NCBI RefSeq assembly: GCF_001006805.1
Contig: NZ_LN811356.1
Span: 344,980-408,979, forward strand
Length of the DNA: 64,000 nt
Reading direction: 5' to 3'
Source of the DNA: Microvirga massiliensis
Lineage (GTDB): Bacteria > Pseudomonadota > Alphaproteobacteria > Rhizobiales > Beijerinckiaceae
In this document: one piece after another, positions 8,939 to 18,925 of the stretch
Position numbering within the stretch: position 1 is the stretch's first letter
Layout of the letters: every line of letters begins with the position of its first letter
Notes under the pieces: model-generated
Database searches by the model: none
The model's input: only the letters and a program-made list of their open reading frames with translations
Told to the model about the DNA's origin: nothing
Translations under genes and position numbers: made by a program

Positions 8939-9445
8939 TTGGTCGAATGGACAGGCCCTCCCGCAGATAGTGGACTCATCATAATGTCGGCCGCTCATGC
9001 TCTGACATTGCCCCTGAGGCTGAACGGTTGGCCGGATTGCAAGCGCTTCGCGCAGAATGTCGGTTGCGGAAAATGCAGAGTCAGTCTGCTCCCGGGAGAT
9101 GCCCAGGCAAGGGCCTGGTGGGCGGGCGCTTCTGTTCTGAAACCTCACGCGCCTGCGCTCGGTAAGGTATTGCCAGCAGGATTTTCGGTGACTGAAGATG
9201 CTATGCTCCAAGTCGACTTGATGAACTTGGCGTATTTCAATATGGCCCCTGGAGATCGCTACACGATCCGAATTGCTTATCAACTTCAGAGGCGAACTGA
9301 TCTCTCTGTTCCAGTGGCGCCAGTTGTCGTCATCGAGGGAACCACGCAAGGCCCCCAAGTTTTTCTGCTCTTTCCGGGGGAAACGCCGGATCTGACCCTA
9401 CCCGATCTGTCCTACACGCGGGTTTGGACGGGAATCGAATCGTGA
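8939..9445 (+). CDS. Hypothetical protein (doubtful)
   Basis: An open frame of up to 168 aa (an inner ATG at 8984 gives 153 aa) with plausible composition, especially in the second half (YTIRIAYQLQRRTDL, GTTQGPQVFLLFPGE), suggestive of beta-sandwich strands. The first half is less convincing and includes a short cysteine cluster (DCKRFAQNVGCGKC). No family is recognised and there is no clear ribosome binding site. A second frame (9424-9642) continues with similar quality, so the stretch may be a decayed gene. The overlapping minus-strand frame looks worse. Confidence 0.3.
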   Translation: MVEWTGPPADSGLIIMSAAHALTLPLRLNGWPDCKRFAQNVGCGKCRVSLLPGDAQARAWWAGASVLKPHAPALGKVLPAGFSVTEDAMLQVDLMNLAYFNMAPGDRYTIRIAYQLQRRTDLSVPVAPVVVIEGTTQGPQVFLLFPGETPDLTLPDLSYTRVWTGIES

Positions 9446-9687
9446 TTGTTTGCCGCAACACAACTTGGCGTGGCATTGTGTCGTGTTCTGGCGCGCAAAC
9501 GCAAAACCGGGTTGTGGGGATCGAGGTGGTCGGCAGCGCCGTATCGAACCGAGCTGCGGCCGCGCAGATCGGCGAGGCCCATATGGGACCACAGCTCCCG
9601 AAGCGGACCAGTCGAAGAGGTACTCCAGGAATAATACCTTAACTTGCATTTTTCCCACCCCTCGAGATTACTGCGAGCGTCATTCAC

Positions 9688-11514
9688 ATGTGCGGCCTGA
9701 ACGGAATTTTCTCCTACCATTCTGCAGCGTGCTTTCCGAAGCGCGCCGAATTGATTGCCACGCGCGATTACATGCATGCGCGAGGGCCCGATGGGGCAGG
9801 GGAATGGTGGAGTGAAGATTTCCGTGCGGCACTAGGCCATCGGAGGCTGTCCATTCTTGACCTCTCCGAGCGCGCAAGCCAGCCGATGGTCAGCTTGGAT
9901 GGGCAACTTGCGGTAGTCTTCAACGGAGAGATTTATAATACTCCGGACCTCCGCACGGAACTCGAGCGACGTGGCGTTGTATTCCGGACCACTTCCGACA
10001 CGGAAGTGCTTTTGCATCTTTTTGCATATCATGGAGAGGAGATGGTCCATCACCTGCGAGGCATGTTTGCGTTTGCAATCTGGGACGAGGCCAAGCATCG
10101 CCTCTTCCTCGCGCGGGATCCGTACGGCATAAAGCCTCTCTACACCGCTAATGACGGGTGGACTTTTCGCTTTGCGAGTCAAGTCAAGGCGCTTCTTGCA
10201 GGGAGAGCGGTATCGCGCGATCCTGAGCCCGCTGGCATAGTCGGTTTTCACCTCTGGGGTAGCGTGCCGGAGCCTTTTACAATGTATCGCGAGATCCGCG
10301 CTCTGCCAGCTGGCCACACGCAATGGATAGACGCAGCCGGTCCCCGGAAGCCTGTGTTGTATGCGTCGGTCCCTGCGGCGCTGTCTCGCGGCGTCCGCAT
10401 GGCGGTAGGACGAGATGAGATTACCCCTCGTATTAGGGCAGCCGTACTGGACAGCGTGCGGAGCCATCTGCTTGCTGATGTCGAAGTCGGTATGTTTCTC
10501 TCGGCGGGTGTGGATTCCGGAGCTGTGCTTGGTCTGATGCGCGATGTCGGACAAGCCAAGGTTCGCGCGATCACTCTTGCCTTTGAGGAATTCCGTGGCA
10601 CCGCGGATGATGAACTGCCGTTGGCAGCCGAAGTGGCAAGGCTCTATGGTGCCGAACACGTCGTTCGAACCGTGTCAGAGCGCGAGTTTCAAGCCGACCT
10701 GCCTGTGATTCTGGATGCGATGGATCAACCGTCAGTTGATGGAGTGAACACTTGGTTTGTGTCGAAAGCAGCTCGTGAAGCCGGGCTCAAGGTAGCGCTT
10801 TCCGGATTGGGTGGCGACGAGCTCCTGGCCGGCTATCCGAGCTTCCGGCAGATACCGCGTTGGGTTGCCGCGTTTCGAGTTCCGGCCGCGATCCCCGGCG
10901 CTGGGATGATAGCACGCGCCATCTTGGGTAGGCTTGGCCTGCACACTCGTCTGCCGAAGGCACTGGGCTTGGCCGAGTACGGCGGAAGCTATGCCGGGGC
11001 CTATCTGCTCCGACGTGGCCTCTTCCTACCCTTCGAGCTGAAGACCATACTCGACCCGGAACTCCTGAGCGCCGGAATGCGCCGCCTCGCTCCACTTCGG
11101 AGGCTCCGGGAGAGCATGACACCTGATCCACGTGTGCCGATCGCCCGCGTTGCAGCGCTTGAATCAGCCAATTACATGCGCAACCAGCTTCTACGTGATG
11201 CCGATTGGGCAGGGATGGCGCATTCTATCGAGATCCGTACGCCTCTCGTAGACTTTCATCTCCTCAAGGCGCTGGCGGCCGTTGTGCCGAGTCTCGACGA
11301 ATTGTCCGGGAAGCATGCCTTGGCAATGGCACCGAAAACACCGTTGCCTGTCGCGATTGTCGGTCGCGCCAAGACTGGCTTCGGAGTGCCTACCGGGCAT
11401 TGGATTGCCGCTTCATCTTGTGAAACCGCGCGCAGCAAGGGTGCCGCATCGAGGGCTTGGGGGCGCGAGGTTCTGAGTCGAATGATAGATAGCCCCAAAG
11501 CGAAGCTTGCGTAA
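9688..11514 (+). CDS. asnB: Asparagine synthase (glutamine-hydrolysing) family amidotransferase
   Basis: 608 aa. The start MCGLNGIF gives the N-terminal nucleophile Cys2 of class II glutamine amidotransferases; LARDPYGIKPLY and the loop around VVFNGEIYN are typical of the glutaminase domain (about 1-210). The synthetase domain (about 240-560) has the ATP-binding FLSAGVDSGAV (an SGGLDS variant) and LSGLGGDELLAGYPSF. It could make asparagine, but AsnB paralogues inside polysaccharide loci are usually thought to amidate sugar carboxylates, and that is the likelier role here. The next glycosyltransferase starts 8 bases after its stop, suggesting one operon. Confidence 0.88.
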   Translation: MCGLNGIFSYHSAACFPKRAELIATRDYMHARGPDGAGEWWSEDFRAALGHRRLSILDLSERASQPMVSLDGQLAVVFNGEIYNTPDLRTELERRGVVFRTTSDTEVLLHLFAYHGEEMVHHLRGMFAFAIWDEAKHRLFLARDPYGIKPLYTANDGWTFRFASQVKALLAGRAVSRDPEPAGIVGFHLWGSVPEPFTMYREIRALPAGHTQWIDAAGPRKPVLYASVPAALSRGVRMAVGRDEITPRIRAAVLDSVRSHLLADVEVGMFLSAGVDSGAVLGLMRDVGQAKVRAITLAFEEFRGTADDELPLAAEVARLYGAEHVVRTVSEREFQADLPVILDAMDQPSVDGVNTWFVSKAAREAGLKVALSGLGGDELLAGYPSFRQIPRWVAAFRVPAAIPGAGMIARAILGRLGLHTRLPKALGLAEYGGSYAGAYLLRRGLFLPFELKTILDPELLSAGMRRLAPLRRLRESMTPDPRVPIARVAALESANYMRNQLLRDADWAGMAHSIEIRTPLVDFHLLKALAAVVPSLDELSGKHALAMAPKTPLPVAIVGRAKTGFGVPTGHWIAASSCETARSKGAASRAWGREVLSRMIDSPKAKLA

Positions 11515-11522
11515 GATAGAAC

Positions 11523-12608
11523 GTGAGCACAGCAATGCATATTCTCGCGCTGGTCACGGACGCGTATGGCGGGCGTGGAGGTATTGCTCAGGTGAGCCGC
11601 GACATGGTGGCTGCGTTTACGAATAGCAAGGATGTAGCCCACGTTGACATCCTCCCCCGTCACGCCCCGGATCTCCTAGCGGGATTGTCCGAAAAGGCGC
11701 GGCAGCATCCCGCACGGGTTGGGCGGCTTGCATATTCTGCCGCTGCGCTGAAGGCTACGCGCCGAGTTCGTCCAGAACTGATCTACTGCAATCACCTCTA
11801 CATGGTCCCGCTTGCGGCCTTCATTGCGCGGCTGAACCAAGCCAAGCTGCTCGTTCACCTGCACGGTATCGAGATCTGGCCTGCGCCTTCGACCCTTCAA
11901 CGTCGCTCATTAGAACTCGCTGATCTCGCGTTGTGCGCGAGCCGCCATACACGTGCGCGACTGCTAACCCATACCAACTTACCGCCCGAGCGCGCCATCG
12001 TCCTGAGTAATACGGTTGCGTCAGATTTCGCGCCAGGTGACCGAGCTGCCGCACGCACGCGGTTCGGTTTGGACGCGCAGCTAACGCTCCTGACTGTCGG
12101 CCGTCTGGACGCGCGCGAGCGTTACAAGGGGCATGACAGGATTATCCCTCTACTGCCCGGTCTGCTGGCGGAAGGACTGGATATAATCTATCTCGTTGCC
12201 GGAGAGGGCGATGATCGATACCGGCTCGAGACACTTTCTCGGGAGCACGGCGTAGCGGAGCGGGTCCGTTTTCTAGGCGCGGTCGCTCGCGCCGACTTGC
12301 CAAATCTCTACCGTGCGGCAGATCTGTTCGCCATGCCCTCCACTGGAGAGGGCTTTGGAATCGCCTTCCTTGAAGCTATGGCCTGCGGCGTTCCTGCCAT
12401 TGGTATTGCAGTTGGAGGTGCCTCGGATGCACTCTGTGACGGGGAGCTAGGAGTTTGTGTGAGCGAAGTAGATTTTCCGCAAGTATTTGCTCAACTGCTT
12501 CAAGCCGCAGCAAAAGACCGAGCGCAACTTTCTTCTAATGTTCATGCCCGCTTTGGCTTTCCCGCTTTCCAAGCTCGGGTGGTGAAAGCACTAGCCCATC
12601 TGCAGTAA
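11523..12608 (+). CDS. Glycosyltransferase family 4
   Basis: 361 aa from a GTG at 11523; an ATG four codons in (11535) is an equal alternative start. GT-B fold: acceptor loop TDAYGGRGGIAQVSRDM, donor-site motifs TVGRLDARERYKGHD and PSTGEGFGIAFLEAMACG, which contains the EX7E pair. It transfers a nucleotide-sugar residue to the growing lipid-linked repeat unit. It follows asnB closely in the same operon. The sugar specificity cannot be told. Confidence 0.85.
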   Translation: MSTAMHILALVTDAYGGRGGIAQVSRDMVAAFTNSKDVAHVDILPRHAPDLLAGLSEKARQHPARVGRLAYSAAALKATRRVRPELIYCNHLYMVPLAAFIARLNQAKLLVHLHGIEIWPAPSTLQRRSLELADLALCASRHTRARLLTHTNLPPERAIVLSNTVASDFAPGDRAAARTRFGLDAQLTLLTVGRLDARERYKGHDRIIPLLPGLLAEGLDIIYLVAGEGDDRYRLETLSREHGVAERVRFLGAVARADLPNLYRAADLFAMPSTGEGFGIAFLEAMACGVPAIGIAVGGASDALCDGELGVCVSEVDFPQVFAQLLQAAAKDRAQLSSNVHARFGFPAFQARVVKALAHLQ

Positions 12609-12888
12609 AAGGAAAGAGTACTCCTATCGCGCAAGCATTGCTACGGTATAGCAAAGAACGAAGGTGCGTTGACGGTACAATAATCGCTGCAGAAAGTATA
12701 ACCTTGTAACACAGTAGGTGCCATGTCAAAGTGGCTGAGCAGGTAAATTGCATGAGCCACAACTCACCAATGCGGTGCAATAGCGGACAACTAGCACAGG
12801 AAAGTCAATGGCTTTTGAGATGGGCTTACTGTTACAATCTCCCGAGGGGCACTGCACTTAGGGTGCCGGTCTGCTTTGGAGTGGCTTC

Positions 12889-13806
12889 GTGAGCTCGTAC
12901 GTCCATATCTGCACGCTATGCGAGAGGGGTTACGATCTAGGTGTTGGGGCTCTACTCAACTCACTAATACTGAGCGGTTTCAGAGGAAAGGTGTCCGTTG
13001 GGACGAGAGGAGAGATCTCAGCGCTTTTGGGGAACATTAAGACTGCATGCTTCAGACATAATATTTGCGTGTCTATCTTAAATGTTGATTGGGATGGCCA
13101 TCTAACAACATTCAAGCCAGCATTTATGCGCCAAATACTCGAGGCAACTGTTGAGAACGAAGGAGGAGTTGCGTACTTTGACCCAGATATCGTTGTAGAG
13201 GCCCGATGGGGATTCTTCGAAAGTTGGATAAAAAATGGCGTGGCGGTCTCGAGTGATGTGGTTCACAACATGATGCATCCCCATGATCCTCGGAAGCTGA
13301 TGTGGCGCGATATTGCGGAGCGACTGAATTTGGAATTCCGAGATTTTCAGGGCTATGCAAATGCGGGCTTTGTTGGTGTGCATCGAAAACACCGCACTTT
13401 TCTGGATAGTTGGGCGATGTTGACGGACAAGCTCAGTGAGGTGGGTCTCCTTGATCCTTATGCATTTAGGCAACGTGACCCAACTCACCCATTCGTTGCC
13501 GCAGACCAAGACGTCATGAATATGAGCTTTCACATAGCAGACGTCCCAATTTCGCTCGCAACACCAGATGGCATGGGTTTCCAGACAACTGGTGCAACGT
13601 ACATGGCACATGCGCTCGGACCAAAGAAGCCATGGCAGCGTGGGTTTCTCTCTCAGGCGTTACGACGAGGTGTTCGTCCGAGCTATGCGGCGCGCCGTTA
13701 CTGGGAGTATGTCGAGGCGCCCGTTCCAGTATTCAGTTCTTGGGAGGTGCGTATGGCTAAACTCGAAATCAGGGCAGCTGCGTTGGTAGCTCGACTCGCT
13801 GGCTGA
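12889..13806 (+). CDS. GT-A-fold glycosyltransferase-like protein
   Basis: 305 aa from a GTG with no strong ribosome binding site. A DxD-type metal/nucleotide motif sits in AYFDPDIVV (about residue 98) and a second acidic motif in AADQDVMNMSFH, an arrangement like GT8-type or nucleotide-diphospho-sugar transferase enzymes. The opening VHICTLCERGYDLGVGALLNSL fits a GT-A nucleotide-binding strand. Base composition is clearly more AT-rich than the neighbours, and it is flanked by noncoding gaps of 280 and 388 bases, which suggests a separately acquired gene. Confidence 0.6.
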   Translation: MSSYVHICTLCERGYDLGVGALLNSLILSGFRGKVSVGTRGEISALLGNIKTACFRHNICVSILNVDWDGHLTTFKPAFMRQILEATVENEGGVAYFDPDIVVEARWGFFESWIKNGVAVSSDVVHNMMHPHDPRKLMWRDIAERLNLEFRDFQGYANAGFVGVHRKHRTFLDSWAMLTDKLSEVGLLDPYAFRQRDPTHPFVAADQDVMNMSFHIADVPISLATPDGMGFQTTGATYMAHALGPKKPWQRGFLSQALRRGVRPSYAARRYWEYVEAPVPVFSSWEVRMAKLEIRAAALVARLAG

Positions 13807-14194
13807 TGGATTTGCAGAATTCGATTTTATGGCCACTACCGCCAGCTTTATTAGCGCGCACTGCCGCAATGCATATCAACTCCAAGAAGCTTCGGAATCG
13901 CGCCATTTGCTGGTGAGGCGCTGTATGGGCCAGGCGGCGAGCAGACCAATGACGCTGGCGAAGCAAACCGGGCGTGATCAGCTTAACTTTACACCGAGCC
14001 TCCTCGGCAGCAGTAGGTACGGGAAGTTGAAAGCACTTTCGGCCCGCGGAAGCGGCACGCTAGAGCGTTCGGTGTGAGCATCAGAGCGCTTGCGGAGCCG
14101 GTGTTATAAAGGTTCGACGAGATTGCGACGTAATCATAGGGCTGTGGATTGAGATAATATTCATTTCATATTGGACTTGGTGGGTTAGTTCAGC
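13807..14194. other. Intergenic gap without a supported gene
   Basis: About 390 bases between two glycosyltransferase genes. Short frames here lack ribosome binding sites and recognisable content. It may contain remnants of the insertion that brought in the AT-rich upstream gene, but no terminal repeats or transposase sequence were identified. Confidence 0.4.
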
Positions 14195-15175
14195 ATGACG
14201 TCAAAGCAATCGAATGTCGGCATTGAATTAGGGATCTCAATAGTTATCCCATCATATAAGCGTTTCGCCGCACTGCGTGATACCCTCGAGGATCTGACCC
14301 GGCAAAGCTTACCGCGCTTTGAAGTGCTTGTTGTCCTGCAAACGCAGCTATCGCTGGCGGAACTTGCTGACCTTCCGGGACAACCGCGTGTGTTCTATGT
14401 TGAGGAGCCGAACGCGAACCTCGCACGTAACATCGGCCTCCTCGAGGCGCGGTATGATATTGTTCTATTTCTTGACGATGACCTCCGGATAGAAGATCCA
14501 AGCTTCCTGTTCAAGCATGCTCGTAACTTCGTCGATACCAGCATTGCTGGAGTCTATGGCCAAGTTCTGGAGGTGGGGCAGGCTCCAACATTGATGCCGG
14601 ATCGGAGTACCATTGAAACCTCATGGGGCTGGATCTATCTGCCTGCGAACTACGGCCAGCGCTGTCGCACGCGCAATGGAGGTAGCGGCAATCTTGCTGT
14701 CCGGCGAGCATGGGCAATCGCCGTCGGGGGAATGGATGCGCACTTCATCAAAGGGGCGCGTCGCGAGGAGACTGAGTTCAATCTTCGCTACACCAAGCGC
14801 TATGGGCCGCTTGTCTTTGATCCTGAGGCGAGCGTTGTTCACCTAAGCGCTGAGGGTGGCTCGCGGACATGGGGGCACGTCCGGCAGGTCGTGCCCATGC
14901 ACCACATCGTAGGTCACTGGTACTTCCTATTAAGCTCGATGCGCAACCGGTCCTTGACGCCACGAAGCGTATTGCTTGAACTTCGTCACATCGCTACAGC
15001 GCTCATTCGCAATCCATCCGCTAGAGCTGGCATTCCGAGCTTCTTGCTCAATGCGAGTCGGGCGCTTATTGGCTTAGCACTTGCGTCATATCAGATTTCA
15101 AAAGGGCCGCGCTGGATCGACGGGATCGCTCCGGACCGGTACGAAGTCCTCTCCGACGCGGTCCATATTAATTAG
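14195..15175 (+). CDS. Glycosyltransferase family 2
   Basis: 326 aa. GT-A fold of family 2: nucleotide-binding SIVIPSYKRFAALRDTL near residue 14, the metal-binding DDD in VLFLDDDLRIEDP near residue 93, and the acceptor/catalytic region GGSGNLAVRRAW followed by RREETEFNLRY, which supplies the ED-type base. It would form a glycosidic bond (usually inverting) on the lipid-linked repeat unit at the inner membrane. The next glycosyltransferase starts 29 bases downstream. Confidence 0.85.
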   Translation: MTSKQSNVGIELGISIVIPSYKRFAALRDTLEDLTRQSLPRFEVLVVLQTQLSLAELADLPGQPRVFYVEEPNANLARNIGLLEARYDIVLFLDDDLRIEDPSFLFKHARNFVDTSIAGVYGQVLEVGQAPTLMPDRSTIETSWGWIYLPANYGQRCRTRNGGSGNLAVRRAWAIAVGGMDAHFIKGARREETEFNLRYTKRYGPLVFDPEASVVHLSAEGGSRTWGHVRQVVPMHHIVGHWYFLLSSMRNRSLTPRSVLLELRHIATALIRNPSARAGIPSFLLNASRALIGLALASYQISKGPRWIDGIAPDRYEVLSDAVHIN

Positions 15176-15204
15176 TTCTTGTCGCCGGACGAGAGGCCTG
15201 ACTA

Positions 15205-16248
15205 TTGAGGATCTTTTTCTTTTCCACTGTCTTCGCGCCGAGTGTTGGCGGAATTGAGAGGCTTGCCGAGACACTGTGCGCAGAGTTCGCTGCAAAGGGA
15301 CACGATGTTCGGCTCGCGACGCTCACGCCTTGTATCGAGAAAGAAAGACGGCCTTTTGCGGTTATCCGCCGGCCGAGCCTCATCCAGTTCTTGGAGCTGC
15401 TTCGCTGGAGCGAGATCCACATTCAGGCCAACGTCTCGCTCAAGTATACGTTTCCGCGTGTGCTACAGCCGAAACGTTTGGTGTATCAACACAACAATGT
15501 CTATCAGCGTGATGATGGTACGCTCGGTGTCCTCGATCACTTGAAGTGTCTGATAGCGCGCCATACGCTGGGTATCGCCAACAGCTGCTATACTGCGGGT
15601 AAGCTTGGCTGTGCTCGTACGGTGTACAACGCGTATGACGATTTCGTCTTTTGTTCGACGGTGCCGTGGGATAATCGCGACCGCGACATAGTTTTCCTCG
15701 GTCGGCTTGTGTCGCAGAAGGGCTGCGATGTACTCATGCGGGCACTAGGACGGCTATCGCGGGACGGTCTGAGACCGTCCGTCACCATTATCGGCGACGG
15801 TCCGGATCGCCACATGCTTGAGATGCTCGCCCAAACTGCGGGAGTTAAGGCGCAGGTCCGGTTTACAGGAACGCTAGCGGGCTTCGCTCTCGCCGCAGAA
15901 CTCAATCGCCACCGGGTTCTCGTTGTGCCATCAACCTACGAGGAGCCCTTCGGCATCGTGGCGCTCGAGGGCCTTGCCTGTGGCTGTCTTGCGGTGGTTT
16001 CAGAGCGCGGTGGCCTCATCGAGGCGATTGGACCGCACGGTCTTACATTCCCCAACGGTGATGAGGCTGCGCTTGCCCGAACACTTGCTGAGGTGGTTTG
16101 CGGCTGGGACGTGGCTCGCGCTCGGCTTGCAGGTATCGACATGCACCTCGCGAACTACCGGGCGTCGGTTGTGGCCGAGCGCTACCTTGCCATTTTTGAG
16201 GAGCTTCTAAAGCAGAGAAGCGGGTTGCTTGACGCTCGAAGTCACTAG
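15205..16248 (+). CDS. Glycosyltransferase family 4
   Basis: 347 aa. Translation starts at a TTG (15205) with GAGAGG upstream; the peptide MRIFFFSTVFAPSVGGIERLA is a classic GT4 N-terminus. Donor-binding motifs: VFLGRLVSQKGCDVL and STYEEPFGIVALEGLACG (EX7E). It should add a sugar to the repeat unit from a nucleotide donor. Inside the gene, 15762-15780 is a near-perfect 19-base palindrome (9-base arms around one G). Confidence 0.87.
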   Translation: MRIFFFSTVFAPSVGGIERLAETLCAEFAAKGHDVRLATLTPCIEKERRPFAVIRRPSLIQFLELLRWSEIHIQANVSLKYTFPRVLQPKRLVYQHNNVYQRDDGTLGVLDHLKCLIARHTLGIANSCYTAGKLGCARTVYNAYDDFVFCSTVPWDNRDRDIVFLGRLVSQKGCDVLMRALGRLSRDGLRPSVTIIGDGPDRHMLEMLAQTAGVKAQVRFTGTLAGFALAAELNRHRVLVVPSTYEEPFGIVALEGLACGCLAVVSERGGLIEAIGPHGLTFPNGDEAALARTLAEVVCGWDVARARLAGIDMHLANYRASVVAERYLAIFEELLKQRSGLLDARSH

Positions 16249-16319
16249 ATAGTCATCATGTCACGACAGGTTCAACGGTCAACAGACTGTAACCGTTCAC
16301 TATAACTGGCGTAAGTACG

Positions 16320-17567
16320 TTGACTGTAGTCATCAGCCATCCAACCGGGAATGCGAACGTTCGAGCCGTACTCCGCGCAGCCACACATAGCGGGTACCTG
16401 CACAGCTTCTGGACCTCTATAGCAATGCCGCCAATTTTGGCGAATCTCCCTCTGGTAAAAACGCGAGCGAAACGCGAAATCGGGCGGAGGATATTCCCGG
16501 AAGCGCCGTGGGAGCGGACGCACGTGCGGCCCATGCGGGAGACAGCACGCCTCGTCGCCGGACGCATGCGTTGGGCTGGTCCGACACGGCATGAGACTGG
16601 CTGGGCGTCGGTCGACGAAGTATATCGAGAACTCGACCGCGATGTCGCATCATATCTCGGTCGAGCCGCTGCACGTGGCGTAAGGGCGGTGTACGCTTAC
16701 GAAGACGGTGCGCTTGAAACCTTCCGCGTAGCGCGCAGCCGCGGGCTTAAACGCCTCTACGATTTGCCAATCGCCCACTGGCGCACCCTTCGGCGGTTAC
16801 TTGCGGAGGAGGCAGACATGCACCCCGCTTGGGCGCCGACGATGGAGGGCCTCGTCGACAGCCCGTCCAAGCTCGAGCGAAAGGACGAAGAGATCGAACT
16901 CGCCGACCAGGTTGTGGTCGCATCAAGTTTTACACGACGCAGCCTGGAGGAGCATTTCGGTCGGGATCTCGCCATTACTCTAACACCTTATGGCGCTCCA
17001 CCTCCGCTGGTGACGTATCCGGCGCGGCGTAGGGCTGGCGAACCGTTGCACTTGTTCTACGCTGGCCATCTCACGCAGCGGAAAGGGATGGCATACCTCA
17101 TCGCGGCTCTACACTCAGTCGATATTCCATGGCAAATGACGTTGGCTGGACCAAGACCCGCAGCAGCCCCGCCCGAGTTAGATGCTTTTCTAGCCGACCC
17201 TCGCTGTCGGTGGCTAGGACACGTTCCTCATGCAACACTGCTTGAGGAGATGACGCGAGCCCATGTATTCGTTTTCCCTTCAATCGCCGAAGGATTTGCG
17301 ATGGTCCTGTTTGAGGCCATGGCTGCTGGAATGCCGGTCATCACCACACCGCATACTGCCGGACCCGACATAATGACGTCTGGCCAGGAGGGATTTATCG
17401 TTCCGATCCGCGATCCTAATGCCATTGCAGCGTGTATCGCGCTCCTTCATGCGGACGAGGACAGGCGCCTCGCAATGGCAATGACAGCGCTCGCGCAGGC
17501 CACGACATCGCGCTGGCAGGACTACGAGGCCAAAATTATCGCCATTTTCGATGAGATCCTTGCATGA
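16320..17567 (+). CDS. Glycosyltransferase family 4
   Basis: 415 aa from a TTG at 16320. The N-domain is unusually rich in charged residues (a stretch around residues 45-100), and the C-domain is standard: LFYAGHLTQRKGMAYLI and FPSIAEGFAMVLFEAMAAG with the EX7E pair. The short HPTGNANVRAVLRAA opening resembles glycosyltransferases of cyanobacterial and rhizobial exopolysaccharide loci. Its stop overlaps the start of the next gene by four bases (ATGA), so it is translationally coupled to the Wzy-like protein. Confidence 0.83.
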   Translation: MTVVISHPTGNANVRAVLRAATHSGYLHSFWTSIAMPPILANLPLVKTRAKREIGRRIFPEAPWERTHVRPMRETARLVAGRMRWAGPTRHETGWASVDEVYRELDRDVASYLGRAAARGVRAVYAYEDGALETFRVARSRGLKRLYDLPIAHWRTLRRLLAEEADMHPAWAPTMEGLVDSPSKLERKDEEIELADQVVVASSFTRRSLEEHFGRDLAITLTPYGAPPPLVTYPARRRAGEPLHLFYAGHLTQRKGMAYLIAALHSVDIPWQMTLAGPRPAAAPPELDAFLADPRCRWLGHVPHATLLEEMTRAHVFVFPSIAEGFAMVLFEAMAAGMPVITTPHTAGPDIMTSGQEGFIVPIRDPNAIAACIALLHADEDRRLAMAMTALAQATTSRWQDYEAKIIAIFDEILA

Positions 17568-18925
17568 TTGCAGCGGATCCCCTCACTTTTCGCGATCTCT
17601 ACTTGCCAACGAATCGCGTTGAGCTTCGAAAAGCGCGCCGGCGCTTGGTCGTAAATATGGTTCTGCTCATCTACGCTCTGGCGTTGATTGAGGGGCCTCT
17701 GCGCAAGTGGATTTTGCCGGAACTTGCGACACCGATCTATTTTACCCGCGATCCAGTTCTGCTTTTCCTCTACTGCTACTGCCTGAAATATCGGCTTTTC
17801 GCGCGCGGCACTCTCGTTCGACTCTGGTTTGCCATTGCGCTTGTCACCACCGTAGTCGGGATACTGCCCTTTATCTATAGCAGTCTCGATCCCCGCGCTT
17901 GGATTTTGGGCGTACGGAGCTACTGGATATATATGCCACTTGCGTTTGTCATTGCCGTTAACTTTCACCGGCAAGACGTCGAGCGGTTCTTCCGATGGAA
18001 TATGCTACTTGCCGGACCCTATGCGGCGTTAGTGATTTTACAATACAGATCGTCGCCGTCGGACTGGATCAATCGCGGGTTAGAAGACGAAGTCGAGGTT
18101 GCGATGGTGGCATTCGACATCGTGCGGCCTTATGGACTATTTACGTTCACGGGACCGCATGTGGACTTCACCGCGTCAATAGTGGCGATGTTCGTTGCCT
18201 TTGTTCTATCGCGCCGCCAGGGTCGGTTCGACGCTCCAATTCTCTGTCTTGGCGCGGTGGCGGTGGGCGCGATGGCAGTACTCACCGGAAGTCGCGGAAT
18301 CTACTTCTCGATCGGCGCAATCTGCATAATAGCTCTTGTGGGGTCTGCCATTGCCAATCCTAGTGTGCGCACATTGGCACGTACCGCGGTTATCGCGCTA
18401 GCGATAATGGCTGCTGCAGTATTGTACGTTACATTCTTCGCGGATATGTATACAGCAATGGAGACTCGCTTCGAGGTGGCTGCTCGGGCGGAAGGCTCCA
18501 TCTGGGAGCGCGCCCTCGCCGGAGTTTTTGGATTCATAGAGCCGATGTTTTCCGCGCCTCTGATTGGCTATGGGATTGGGACAGGTACGCCACCAATCGC
18601 CAGTATTTTACGCCTGCCTCAGTATGTGTATGGTGAGAACGAACTAGTGCGAGTAGTCAATGAACTTGGGTTTCTATTGGGGCTGGGCTTTATCTTCGTC
18701 CGTCTCGGGACTGCCTTTTGGCTGGTGGCGGCGGCCTTTGCGGCGGCACGTCGGGGCGAGCTTGCAGCCCTTCCTCTCTCCGGTTACACGATAATCGCGA
18801 TTTCCATAGGCCAGATTACATTTTCGCCGCTTAATGCTTTTCAGCCATGGGTAGTAGTCGGAGTTATCCTTGCCCTTTGTTGGGATCATGCGGGGCGAGC
18901 GCTGTTCCTGCGTACAGGAAGATGA
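17564..18925 (+). CDS. O-antigen/exopolysaccharide polymerase-like membrane protein (Wzy candidate 1)
   Basis: 453 aa with about 10-12 membrane helices and a mid-protein periplasmic stretch. Segments TGSRGIYFSIGAI and IGYGIGTGTP followed by NELGFLLGLGFIF match the Wzy_C/O-antigen-ligase pattern. It would join repeat units at the periplasmic face after flipping. Start ATG at 17564 overlaps the preceding glycosyltransferase stop by four bases. A second candidate polymerase/ligase lies at 24272-25771, so the division of labour (polymerase versus ligase) is unresolved. Confidence 0.75.
   Translation: MIAADPLTFRDLYLPTNRVELRKARRRLVVNMVLLIYALALIEGPLRKWILPELATPIYFTRDPVLLFLYCYCLKYRLFARGTLVRLWFAIALVTTVVGILPFIYSSLDPRAWILGVRSYWIYMPLAFVIAVNFHRQDVERFFRWNMLLAGPYAALVILQYRSSPSDWINRGLEDEVEVAMVAFDIVRPYGLFTFTGPHVDFTASIVAMFVAFVLSRRQGRFDAPILCLGAVAVGAMAVLTGSRGIYFSIGAICIIALVGSAIANPSVRTLARTAVIALAIMAAAVLYVTFFADMYTAMETRFEVAARAEGSIWERALAGVFGFIEPMFSAPLIGYGIGTGTPPIASILRLPQYVYGENELVRVVNELGFLLGLGFIFVRLGTAFWLVAAAFAAARRGELAALPLSGYTIIAISIGQITFSPLNAFQPWVVVGVILALCWDHAGRALFLRTGR

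Noticed and set aside
8753..9358. 201-codon open frame on the minus strand between the RfaH-like gene and asnB
   Set aside because: Composition unlike a protein, overlaps the 3' end of the RfaH-like gene, no ribosome binding site.
13836..13843. Second GGCGGTAG core (minus strand)
   Set aside because: Lacks the TG extension of ops and faces away from the adjacent glycosyltransferase genes; expected by chance.
15762..15780. Near-perfect 19-base palindrome GGACGGTCTGAGACCGTCC as an operator
   Set aside because: Lies in the middle of a glycosyltransferase coding sequence, encodes ordinary residues, and is not repeated elsewhere.
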